Shown here in pieces: positions 20,481-30,771 of a stretch of DNA of 64,000 nt (position 1 is the stretch's first letter; every line of letters begins with the position of its first letter). The stretch covers positions 49,023,899 to 49,087,898 of the forward strand of contig CP136067.1 in assembly GCA_032622095.1 (NCBI GenBank), in the 5' to 3' direction. The notes under the pieces were generated by a model. It worked only from the letters and a program-made list of their open reading frames with translations. It was not told where the DNA came from and ran no database searches. Source of the stretch: Siphonodentalium dalli. Its lineage: Eukaryota; Mollusca; Scaphopoda; Gadilida; Siphonodentaliidae. Both the position numbers and the translations under genes were made by a program.

Positions 20481-20934
20481 TCCAATCTGATCCACAGATT
20501 AATGCCTACTAGTACATGTATATTAAATGTGTATCGTCCACAAATAAAACCAAGAGGGAATGATAAACGAAGGTAACTTTATATGCTCCATGAGTTTCCA
20601 AGGCATTGCCTAAAGATACATTTGTCCATACACAGGGTTTCCGTTACTATGGCTCAGCATTCGTGGAACAGCCTCATTCCCCTCGCTGATGATTTGTTTG
20701 AGACATACATGCACCTAAAGTCAGTAGCAATCTGTAAAAATAATCTGGCTGCAACAGGCTGCAATGGGAGTTCAGGGGTTAAACAAAACACTGGTGAAAA
20801 GGCAGGTCTACTTAGCACAGAATGTTACCGGTAAAGAGTAACACTTAGAAATAAAAGTGCCAAAACTACAACGTAATGTTTGGTGCGCAGTCAAATAGTG
20901 ATGTCATAAACAGCGTAATACCATATGGAAATAT
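20481..20934. other. No supported gene
   Basis: An 83-codon plus frame (20583-20834) shows no domain I can defend. Confidence 0.4.
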
Positions 20935-21038
20935 GAGAGCTTTCCGATGAATGGCAACAAACCATATTTCTGACTAAATCCTGAAAAGTTACCCATAAAT
21001 CTGCTGTGGTTAAGGAGTCGATTATTTAGGGTATTACT
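20935..21038. mobile_element. Family B half element
   Basis: Only one arm is present (GAGAGCTTTCCGATGAATGG to TTATTTAGGGTATTACT). It abuts the truncated family A copy directly. Confidence 0.75.
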
Positions 21039-21040
21039 TT

Positions 21041-21386
21041 TCATTTGCAGAGCGGGCTATCATCACTAAATTCACCCTCTGGGGACCTCATTCTGCTTAG
21101 GCCTCATCTTCTCTGGAAAGTTTCTTTATTATCAAATTTGTATAGAAACTTCTTCACATAGATTCTATTTCTTTTTAGTTTAGTTTCTCTATATACCCAA
21201 ATTGGCAGACGACACATTGCATAATCGAGGTTCCCAATGGGTGTACATCACAATATTCACCATTTGGGAACTTCAATTTGAGTCTCTGTCTCCCATAGCA
21301 GATGAGGTGATGCTAGACCACTATGCGGAATAGCAGAATAGCGTCACTATAAATTCTCAAATGTCAGGTACACTAAGCTCAGGCTT
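21041..21386. mobile_element. Family A element, left-truncated copy
   Basis: Keeps the GCGGGCTATCATCACTAAATT block, the middle, and the right end (CTAAGCTCAGGCTT), with degraded palindrome blocks near 21310-21360. Confidence 0.75.
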
Positions 21387-21492
21387 CCACGCTCATGGTT
21401 TTCAAAAAGTTTTGACTTTGAATTGACCTAATGGGAATATACTATAAAAAAATAAAATGTAACTTTATGTAATTATGTCTTGAAATCCACAG

Positions 21493-21671
21493 ATCTGGAT
21501 AAAGACGGCAAGTTTGTGTGGACAGATAGGGACGGTTCGCAGCACTTGTGGTATCATCCTAAGATATCTAACACATTAGGACGTCCAGATTGTGCCTTCA
21601 TCAGTTTACAAACCCAACGACAGCTCTTTTTTTCCCAAAAAATGCAAACGAAAATTCTTGTTTTAAATTAA
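21493..21671 (+). CDS. C-type lectin-like fragment on the plus strand
   Basis: After a possible acceptor (AAATCCACAG) the frame reads DLDKDGKFVWTDRDGSQH, then LGRPDCAFISLQ. The FVWTDG-like stretch followed by a D-C pair matches the second half of a CTLD (W-x-W-T-D/N-G ... E/P-D-C). It lies opposite in strand to the other CTLD exons here. After the DC the frame loses resemblance and stops at 21671. It could be a final exon or a decayed duplicate. Confidence 0.45.
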
Positions 21672-22288
21672 AGATATATATTAACTACTGTTTTCGGGTA
21701 CGTGAAACTAATAAGTGGGTACTCATGCGCTATACCAAATGTGGAAATGTAGCATTCTACTAACATTGCCGAAAACCTCAAGAAATCAACCATACCACTC
21801 CATAGATATCACCGTCTGAACTACGCTTAATTGCAAATATTTACATCTCGATTCGGGACGCAACAATCGGCGATAAATTTAACTAACGGCCTTTAAATTA
21901 CCCCAAATTCACGGCGTTTAACGATGTCCCCAAATTAAAGAGATGTCCCCAAATTAAAAAAAAAAAGTTTGAAGAAAAAAAATTGAATTTTGTTTTATTT
22001 TTTTTATACAAATACACAATCTAAAATTGGATATATATCATATGTCAAATCTATTTAAAAGGGCAGGATTTATTAAAGTGATGAAATTTTTTCAGAAATG
22101 TAATAAAACTTCAATTAAACTAGTACAGGATGGAAATATATCTCATTCTATTGCGAGATATATATGTCCTGTTAGAAGCCATGCAAGATATTGCATTTCA
22201 CGGGTTTAGATTTAAAAAAATTCTCAAGACGTGACGAACCATGGTCGGCATGCCGTGTCCGATATCCCCAAATTAGACCAATATAAAG
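21672..22288. other. No gene seen
   Basis: AT-rich. TGTCCCCAAATTA is repeated near 21925-21960 and just before the hAT fragment. No coding sequence supported. Confidence 0.4.
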
Positions 22289-22495
22289 GCCTGCTCTAAT
22301 GCCATTTCCGAGAGAGGTTTCAGCCAAATGCAATTGTTACTGGGAAAACATCAGGGATCGACAAAAGATGAGACGCTTGATAAACTAATTAGAATACGCA
22401 TGTTTCCACTCCCTTTGGACAACACATCCATCAATGAAATTATAAATATATTTGACAAGGACTTCAACAAAAACAGACATATTAAGTTACATTAG
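22289..22495 (+). pseudogene. hAT transposase C-terminal fragment
   Basis: The frame reads CSNAISERGFSQMQ, then DETLDKLIRIRM, and stops at 22493-22495. The SNA-x-x-ERGFS motif and the following LD-x-LIRI helix are the C-terminal dimerisation region of hAT transposases. An AG (TATAAAG) precedes 22289 and could be an acceptor, so this may be the last exon of a transposon-derived gene. The catalytic core is not seen upstream. Confidence 0.7.
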
Positions 22496-23005
22496 TTACA
22501 GTGAAACATTAAAGGCACATGAGGCCTTAGTTGTCGAAAATATTCATATTTGTTCCAATCACCGTAAACAGAAAAAAACAGTAAAACGCATACAGTTTCG
22601 TTCATATATACCATGACCATTGCGTAAACGGCATGTTATCATAAAGACCTACTATATTTTACCTAAACAAGAGCCTGATTGTGTTACAGAAGACAGCACA
22701 ATGCTACTGGCTAATCACACACAAATGGCATAAACGCTCTATTAGTTCCATATCAGGAATTCACCCACAAAGAACGCTCTTTGTGTTTACCATCACAATA
22801 TAAACAAACACCAGAAAAGTTACTTTTTATGCTTTTGTTTACATAACAATGGTCAACCATATGACAATAACATACTTTTTATGCGATATTTCTTATTTGT
22901 ATACGACAAAGTCTGTCTACATTTTGATGTTCTTTCTGTTTGTGGCGGTTTTTGACGGTTGGAAATATTTTCACAGGATACCCACCGCCAAGGCCAACCG
23001 TACCT
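22496..23005. other. No gene seen
   Basis: No recognisable coding, RNA or repeat features. Confidence 0.45.
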
Positions 23006-23352
23006 TTAAAGGGTAATGAAGTCATTATGAACACTAAATTTGGGCATTTTAATTTTTATGATTTATCATTATGGGACTATCTCATATTATATCCAACAGA
23101 ATGTATGCAACATATGGATAAATTTGTGTCATGGATGATTGCAAAATACACTCATACATGTGCTCTTTGAAAAAATGGAAACAACAAGATAATTTTAATG
23201 AAAATGAGTTATTCTTAAAGCACATGAGTGTATATGGCACTCATTCATTGCTCAATTTATTCATTTGTTGGCTGTATCATAAATCTTGTTGGGTATAATA
23301 TGAGATGGTCCCATAAAATAAATGGCAATATTTAGTGTCCAGTACCCCTTTA
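23006..23352. mobile_element. Family M element (TTAA-flanked)
   Basis: Ends TTAAAGGGTAATGA and GTACCCCTTTAA. Inverted internal blocks include TATGGGACTATCTCATATTATA / TATAATATGAGATGGTCCCATA and GAGTGTAT(TTTGC). 347 bp, TTAA at both ends. Related pieces are at 53995-54170 and 63768 to the window end. Confidence 0.8.
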
Positions 23353-23879
23353 AAACATCAGTTTTGCCTAGTTTAGAGTAGTTACAGTAGTTACTTGTTA
23401 TTAGTTCAAAATAAAGGAAATACTGATTCTGTTGCTCAACACACGCAGTGTTTATGATCAACTTGATCTAAGTAATTGTGTAATGACATTTAGATAAGAT
23501 ATACCTGTACAGTCAGTTTTGGCAACTGTAACTTAATATAATATATCTGTTTGTTGATGAGCCTATTTGAACTTTCTGGATTTAAATTTTCATTAAATAT
23601 TTTCACCCTTTTTATGACCTGTTTGTGTGTATATACTATTACTATATTTGACCACAATGTATCAACTTTCTAACTTTTTTCAGGTTCACATTAAATTAAA
23701 TTTTAATTGGCAATACCCATGATCAGTATGTTGGTGGACTGCTTGGAGAAATTTCAAGCACCATACATCTATAAAATGGCTTTGTTGATGTCAAATGATC
23801 CAATATTCCCCAAGTGGTCAATAAATATCAGATTGTAACTTACAAAACTTGAAAATATAAGGGTAATATAACTTGCTGA

Positions 23880-24050
23880 ATGCTTCAGAACCAACCAGAT
23901 AGACCCCATTTTAGGCTTACATTTAAAAAAATTCTCCACGGGGGATACCCCCGGCACCCCCCCTTCCGAACCAACCCCCTCGCTTTCCCAAAATGTCCCC
24001 AAATTAGGCTAATCTAAAGGCCTGCAGTAACGCAAATGATTTTCCCATTA
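23880..24050 (+). pseudogene. Second, more degraded hAT C-terminal remnant
   Basis: CCCCAAATTAGGCTAATCTAAA then GGCCTGCAGTAACGC parallels the stretch before and at the start of the 22289 fragment (KACSNA). Upstream ATTTAAAAAAATTCTC is also shared. Homology is lost after ~24025. Confidence 0.4.
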
Positions 24051-24378
24051 GGACTCATTGCATTGAATTAAAATATAAGAATGACATAATGTGTGCTGTA
24101 AATTTTGATTGATATTCGTAAAAATAACTACTTTGAGCAAGATTATTCTCCATTTCTATTTGATCACCCAACTGGAGTGTTTCACATCACTTTAAATGGT
24201 TTTAAGTTTGTGTAAGAATAGTCATAATAGCATGGGAAAACGGGAATAATTGAGATATTAATATTAATATGTAGGTGTTATTCGTTTTCATTTGCAAAAA
24301 ATTATTTCAAGTGAATACAGCGTTATGAGGTTTGCATTCACCATTGATCTGTGATCATGTGGAATAATCACCAATTGG

Positions 24379-24560
24379 TACAGTAATGCTCTAATTAATC
24401 GACCTCTTAACCACAGCAGAATTATGGGTAACTTTTCATGATTTAGTCGGAAATATGGCTTGTTGCCATCCATCGGAAAGCTCCCACCGAGAGCTTTCCG
24501 ATGAATGGCAACAAGCCATATTTTGGACTAAATCATGAAAAGTTACCCATAATTCTGCCT
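24379..24560. mobile_element. Family B hairpin element, right end truncated
   Basis: Left end TACAGTAATGCTCTAATTAA is intact. The right arm stops at CCATAATTCTGCC. Confidence 0.85.
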
Positions 24561-24583
24561 GAGTTTTATTTCCCTACTCCATC

Positions 24584-25050
24584 AAGCCTGATTATAGCGT
24601 GCCTGTCATTTGCAGAATGAGGTCCCCAGAGGGTAATATAGTGACGCTATCCTGCATAGTGGGCTAGCATCACCAAATTCACCCTCTGGGGACCTCATTC
24701 TGCTTGGGCCTCATCTTCTCTGGAAAGTTTCTTTATACATATGTGATCATAGAAACTTCTTCACATAGATTCTATTTATTTTTTAGCTTAGTTTCTCTAT
24801 ATCCCCCAAATTGGCAGACAACACATTGCATAATTGAGGTTCCCAATGGATATACATCACAATATTCACCATATGGGAACTTCAATCTGAGTCTATATGT
24901 CTCCCATTGCAGATGAGGCCATGCAGAATGAGGTCCCCAGAGGGTGAACTTCAACTTGTGATGCTAGCCCACTATATGCGGGATAGCGTCACTAAATTCA
25001 CCCTCTGGGGACCTCATTCTGCAAATGACAGGCACGCTATAATCAGGCTT
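24584..25050. mobile_element. Family A element, complete copy
   Basis: 467 bp with perfect inverted tips: AAGCCTGATTATAGCGTGCC at the left and GGCACGCTATAATCAGGCTT at the right. Each side has its own sub-palindrome (CCCCAGAGGGT...ACCCTCTGGGG), and a third inverted pair (TTCTCTGGAAAG / GAACTTCA regions) lies inside. Non-coding; class unassigned. Confidence 0.85.
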
Positions 25051-25125
25051 GTACAGTAGATATTCACAACTTGGCATATTTTACTAAATACTAATAGATA
25101 TTCAGTTTATTGATGGACTGAGATT

Positions 25126-25313
25126 TGACCACAGCAGAATTATGGGTAATTTTTCAGGATTTAGTCGAAAATATGGCTTGTTGCCATTCATTGGAAAGCT
25201 CTCACTGAGAGCTTTCCGATGAATGGCAACAAGCCATATTTCCGACTAAATCCTGAAAAATTACCCATAATTCTGCTGTGGTTAAGGAGTCAATTATTTG
25301 GGGCATTACTGTA
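25126..25313. mobile_element. Family B hairpin element, left tip worn
   Basis: Begins within the arm at ACCACAGCAGAATTATGGG and ends GGGGCATTACTGTA. It ends only 10 bases from the CTLD exon at 25323, so it sits in the intron against the splice donor. Confidence 0.85.
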
Positions 25314-25322
25314 GACTTACAC

Positions 25323-25457
25323 CTGGTCATCAGTGACATTGTCTCCGTTGGTCCAGACCCACTTCTCTATGTTCACTAGGTTATTCAGACCTATCCACCA
25401 ATGACCCTTTCTTTCATGCGTCCCAAGCAGCAGTTCAGTCTGATTGACAATCCAGTA
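25323..25457 (-). CDS. C-type lectin domain exon (middle part of CTLD 1)
   Basis: The minus strand shows an acceptor (AACCCACAG) before 25457 and a donor (GTGTAAGT) after 25323. The 135-bp exon encodes 45 residues: YWIVNQTELLLG, then HWWIGLNN (the WIGL motif), then KWVWTNGDNVTDDQ. It starts in phase 0 and follows the exon at 29511-29671 in frame, giving DLKEW-YWIVNQTE. The last part with the DC and WND residues was not found downstream. Using the second GT would add two bases (end at 25321). Confidence 0.85.
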
Positions 25458-25609
25458 CTGTGGGTTAAAAAACATATTAACCCATTATATACTAAATATA
25501 CTCATATATTCCTTGGGGGGGGGGGGGTGTTCCAACCAGTAATTAGTGGGCAATTTGATATTTTTACCAATAGTGGGCTATTTTTGACTTTTTGTTAAAA
25601 TTTTAGTCT

Positions 25610-26470
25610 GAAATGGCTATCAGTTGGAAATGTTCCAACTTCCAACCTTAGGGTGGTGTCATGGGTTGGAAAATTCCAACAGCTGGTAAGCTTGAGGTAC
25701 CAGATGCAGGGACATGTCAACAGGGTTTGGGCCAACTTTGGTCAAAAGTTTCAATACCGGTAGTTGTAAATTTCATACCTGAGACAATAGGTTGAATGTT
25801 TTCTCGTAGTTTGATTTTACAATAAATTGATTATTAATGTGGAATATTTATACCACCAGTGATATATTTTCCTGCTTTTGGTCAATCTCTTGGACTGAAA
25901 TGACCATCAATTGGAAATATCACAACCATACGGGGGTGTCAGGTCAGAAATTTCCAACACTTAGAGAGCTTGGTGCCAGTCTAGATGTTAGGATTTAGAA
26001 GTTTTCAGGTTGAGATTTCAAAATTTTCTCCAACTGGTTATGAGGGGTCCTGATCATTCCTTGGTGGCCAGTCAAAAACTGCTAATTAATTTTGATTTTA
26101 AATGTTCTCCCACTGGTTATGAGGGGTCCTGATCATTCCTTGGTGGCCAGTCAAAAACTGCTAATTAATTTTGATTTTAAATGTTCTCCCACTGGTTATG
26201 AGGGGTCCTGATCATTCCTTGGTGGCCAGTCAAAAACTGCTAATTAATTTTGAAAAAATCAAGGCCTGGAGTTACATCTCTAGATGCTAGGCTTAAAATT
26301 TGCAGTTTTCAGGTTCAGAATTCAAAATGTTCTCCCACTGGGTTGAGGGATCCTGGTTCCTCCCTGGTGGTCTGTCAAAAACTGCAAATGAAAAAAAATC
26401 CATGCATCTAGATGCTAGTATTTTTGCAGTTTTCAGGTTCAGATTTCAAAATTTTCTCAACTCACCACCA
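25610..26470. repeat. Degenerate repeat with a 79-bp triplication
   Basis: Three tandem 79-bp units at about 26025-26262 (CACTGGTTATGAGGGGTCC, TTGGTGGCCAGTCAAAAACTG); the last two are identical over the unit. Worn relatives of the same sequence lie on both sides and at 27230-27310, 28105-28235 and 29040-29290. A G-run is at 25516-25527. Confidence 0.7.
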
Positions 26471-26545
26471 TAATTAATTTAGTTGCCTGTTATAACCACT
26501 GGAAAACGATACAATAGGCAAGGGTTGTTCAAAACCAGTAAAGGT

Positions 26546-26905
26546 GTATTATAAATAAAAGGTATAAGTATCTTATGCGCCGCAGGCGCCCCTCGATCAT
26601 TAGAGTGTAGAGGTTAGTTACCCACCCAACTCCAAATCCCGCCACCCATAGTATCTTATGCGCCGCAGGCGCCCCTATAGAGGCTACTGCCCACATAAAT
26701 AATAGGTATAAGTATCTTATGCACCGCAGGCGCCCCTCGATCATTAGAGTATAGAGGTTAGTTACCCACCCACCGCCCCATCACGCCACCCATAGTATCT
26801 TATGCGCCGCAGGCGCCCCTATAGAGGCTACTGCCCACATAAATAATAGGTATAAGTATATTATGCGCCGCAGGCGCCCCTCGATCATTAGAGTATAGAG
26901 GTCAT
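26546..26905. repeat. Minisatellite of ~145-bp units with GC-rich hairpins
   Basis: TCTTATGCGCCGCAGGCGCCCC occurs five times, alternating between two contexts (CTCGATCATTAGAG and CTATAGAGGCTACTGCCC). GCGCC-GCAG-GGCGC can form a short hairpin in every unit. Confidence 0.75.
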
Positions 26906-27344
26906 AACAATAACTTCTTCAGTCCCGAGTCTTTTGCGAGCAGCCATTTTCGACTGATAACCACGTGCTAACAACAATGACGCACTATTCCGGCTCTGAC
27001 TGTACTCCCATAACATCAGAAATAGCATGACCTTGAGGACATTGTCGCTCTAAATTGTTTGCGCGCAACAGTACTACAGATAAATACATTGTACACTGTC
27101 AAACATGCCGGAAAGAATAAGAGTTATATCCCATACATTAGACTACATACCAAACTCGCAAAAATGCGCGATTGGCAGCGTCTTCGAAGTTCGCATTTAT
27201 GCGCGTTTGGCAGCGAAAGAGTTAAAAACTGCTAATCAATTAAAAAAATTGAGCCTGAATAGTTAGAACTATGATCAGCCCAGTGGGTCCTATTCCCACC
27301 TTGGTAGTCAATCAAATACTAGTATTCATTGAAGATGCATTATC

Positions 27345-27752
27345 CGATTAAACACCCCTAAATTACTATTTCCTTTGCTTCAGGGATAAAAGATATTTGA
27401 TTTTAGTCGAGGAACCCACTCATCAAAGATATAATTTTTTTAAATCTGTTAATTCTCGAGATATGTACCTTTTTTTCCGCCTGGCAAATATTTGTCAAAC
27501 CGACCAAATTGCGGATGAAGATGGAGAACTATAAATTCAAATGGTAATAAAGCCAAATTTCATTATAATCAAGTGATAATACGGCCAAATTTTGTTGATA
27601 AATAAAGTTTTGCAAAATTTTACTCCATAGCTGACAGTGGTTAGCATTATTTTGTTGAAATTAATCGATTCTGATAACGAAAGCATATTTTGAAGAAATG
27701 TTGTAACTTGATGATATGGGGACCGTCTGAGTGATCGGATTGAGTACATTGA
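27345..27752. mobile_element. Family D element, diverged copy
   Basis: Keeps AATTACTATTTC, TATTTGATT...GTCGAGGAACCCAC and the right end CGGATTGAGTAC, but the tips are mutated. Confidence 0.7.
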
Positions 27753-29510
27753 AAATAAACTAAAATCAAAGCTGTGAGATGCCAGTTCAGAAATTTCAAG
27801 CCATTACACAAACCTGTGGAGTTTAGCCTGGACCATTACAGGCGCAGTTCGAAATTCCAAGGTGAACCCCCCCCCAAACGAAGATCCTTCAGCCACGTCC
27901 CTGACCAGATGCAAAGTTCCTACACAAGGGGGAGTTCCACAAAGCTGAGGTATTTTGGTCTGGTTCACGGGGATGTAGTTGGAAATTTCAAGGTGGACAC
28001 CCATGCAGTCACATCCCTGCTCACACCACAATTGCCCAACTGATATGCCATGACCCCAGAGACGTGGCGACAGGAGGGGTTTGGGGGGGTGTCTCACCCC
28101 CTAACTTTGGTCAAAATTTTCAACAGTTGGAAATTTCATACCTGCCAAAACACTTGGAAAGCTTGTGTCCTGGTTCCTCCCCCGTGGCCATGCAGTCAAA
28201 AACTGCTAGTTAATTTAAGAAAACAATATTGTCATACATTTGTTCAACATTGGAATTGGAATTGTCATCTGATGACAGTTGGAAATTCAGGCTATTTCAA
28301 TCAAATTAAAGCGAAATTACACAATACAGTATAGGAACAGTGACAATTTGATCAAATCAACCTGGTTATCAGGTGGGATCTCATAATACCAAATGAATAA
28401 TTATCGTATATATTAGTTCTAATTACTAGGGCCTAACATATACTGGTATATCAATTGGAAACAAATAGAACAACACAACATAATTTTGTGAGTGTTTAAC
28501 TACAAACCTAGAAATAAGAAATAATGAAAAATATTGCAGGACTGTTCATTCTATCTTTTTCATCTCAGTCATACAGTGGGGCATATTATACATTATTAGA
28601 TTATATTATGCATTATTATGATAATATATTAATCTGTTGTCATTATGTGTGTTTGTTTAATTCTGTTAAAAACAATGTTATCTTGTAAGTTGAAATAAAT
28701 ATGTTGGTTCATTGTGTCTTTTCTTTTGTGTATAAATATAAATTGAGTTCATGTATTAAATGAATTTTGTTTTCTAGCTTAAGTGACTCTGGTCATATTA
28801 ATAGCTACTGAAAGTATAAAATACTTTTTGGTTAAAAAATGAAAATCATCCTTCGAGATATGCCCAAGATCACTCTCAGAGCATTGAAATTTCAAAAATT
28901 TCCCGGGGAAGGCCCCCAGACCGCCCCAATGAGAGGGACCACCCCTCTCATATACTCTCCCCGACTTCTGCCTGGGGCAGTCGGCGATGACCTTCGGTCA
29001 TGGGGAGGTGTCCACAAATAAAACCTGGATCAGGCCCTGACCTGAGGGGGAGTATGAGGTTTGAAATTTCCAACACTAGGGAAGCTTCAGTTGAGGCTAG
29101 TCTAGATGCTAGGATTTGCGATTTTCTTGTATAGTTTTCAACATTTTCTCACACCGGGCCGAACAACCATGGTGGGCCCGGTCTCTTGTCCGTAGCCGTG
29201 TGTATTTGTCTGGACTCTGGAGTTAGACCACTAGATGTTAGGATTTATGCGATTTTCATGTTAAAATATTTTCTCACACCGGGAATATAGAACCATGGTT
29301 TATGAATATATAGGATATTAGGCCTGAGCACTGAGGTGCATGATGGGGGGGGGGGGGGGGGAGGGTTGCAAATGGAATTTGTGTTTGGTCTAGCTGATTC
29401 AAGGGGAGGGGGGTGCACTTGGAATTTCCTAAGGTGGACACCCCCCAACGGAGACCCTCTAGCAACGTCCCTGCGTGACCCCCATACCCCCCCCCCCAAT
29501 TACGATATAC
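27753..29510. other. Intron or intergenic sequence with worn repeats
   Basis: Includes the GGTCC...GTCAAAAACTGC relatives, a proline-coding GC-rich patch (28860-28990) whose CAAAATTTCCCGGGG relative is at 63030, a G-run at 29346-29361 and C-runs at 27867-27875 and 29486-29497. Open frames across these are low complexity. No exon supported. Confidence 0.4.
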
Positions 29511-29671
29511 CCATTCTTTGAGGTCGATGACGTTGGTTAGCTCCGCCCTCTGTCTCCGGCACATGGCCTCCGCATCTGCCCACGACTGTAAGTCCGTCTG
29601 CTCGCTGAACTTGTAGCAGTTGTCTGATCCTGGCCTTGAAAACCACCCATAATGGCATTCACTGCAATGAC
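29511..29671 (-). CDS. C-type lectin domain exon (start of CTLD 1)
   Basis: Reading minus, the acceptor TATTTTTCAG precedes 29671 and the donor GTATATCG follows 29511. The 161-bp exon (2 + 159 bases) encodes HCSECHYGWFSRPGSDNCYK, then WADAEAMCRRQRAELTNVID. These are the early cysteines, the W-x-x-A helix and the first core cysteine of a CTLD. It ends in phase 0 and continues into 25457. Its upstream exon (signal peptide or a preceding domain) is not identified. Two different CTLDs in one orientation over 16 kb could be a multi-CTLD receptor or two adjacent lectin genes; the intron positions inside the two CTLDs differ, which slightly favours separate origins. Confidence 0.85.
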
Positions 29672-29962
29672 CTGAAAAATACGGAAGTGGAATTTCCCGC
29701 CAAAAACAAGAATTATTTCCCGCCAAAATATGAGACCGAGAATTACGACTGGGAGGCGGTAAAGTCGGGAGATTAGTGCATTTTAGTTATTGTACCCAAT
29801 TGTACGGACGGCTTCGCTGTCTTCGATTAAAATTCTCCCACCAAAGACCCCAAAACATTGACAAGTTTCATTAGCGGATGATTGCCAATGTTCGGTCGAT
29901 CAGACAAGATGGCATCCAAAATGGTAGCTACATGCAAACTTGAATACTACGTATTTGATAGG

Positions 29963-30442
29963 TTAACGGTACTCAATCCGATAAAACTCCTCTCAATTAC
30001 TATTTCAATGGCTTCGGGGGTCAAAAATATTTGATTCGAGTCGAGGAAGTCACCCATCAAAGCTCAGATTTGTTATATATCGATTTTTGAAATCTATTAT
30101 TTTTCATTATCGGGAATACTTTCTGGCCCAGAACTCAGTCAAAATTGCGTTATTATTGCCACTTGATTTTAGAGTAATCCATCCTTGTCTGTTTGAATAT
30201 TGTTTTGGTGTACACATCTCGCGCAGGTTACGAAACTGACGGCAATTATTAGTACTCATCTCGAGAAACTAACAAATTTCAAAAATCAATATCTAATAAC
30301 TCTGAGCTTTGTTTGATGGGTTCCTCGACTCGAATCAAATATTTTTTACCCCCAAAGCCAAAGAAATAGTACCCTCTGATCGGATTGTTGTTCTTGGAAT
30401 ATGTTGAGATGGGGACCCTCTGTTCGGATTGAGTACCTTTAA
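29963..30442. mobile_element. Family D element, copy 2 (full length)
   Basis: TTAACGGTACTCAATCCG at the left and CGGATTGAGTACCTTTAA at the right; 480 bp, TTAA at both borders. Confidence 0.9.
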
Positions 30443-30771
30443 ATAGTTCTAATAATCGAACTGGACTGTCAGTATTTACACCCCTATAATTATGCACGTA
30501 TGTGGTTATAATGGTTATAACCCCTCTGCATGCATGGGATCATGAACTATACATACTGTATAGAGTCTACGCACATTGACTTGAAAACGTTTTCCGTCAA
30601 AAAAGGCGTAACACTAAATCTGCTAGAATGAATCCGATTGATCTCACAATCGCAGCTCCACGGGCTCCCGTGCAATGACAAATAATCTGATTTATCTGTC
30701 GACAATTTCACAAATACATACCAGATGATAACTCTTTCACGACGGAAGCTTCGTGATTTTTGGCGAAAATC
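30443..30771. other. No gene seen
   Basis: No recognisable feature apart from short open frames. Confidence 0.4.

Noticed and set aside
20583-20834. 83-codon plus frame with a WNSL motif, possibly the end of a reverse transcriptase
   Set aside because: The motif is too short and no reverse transcriptase blocks occur nearby.
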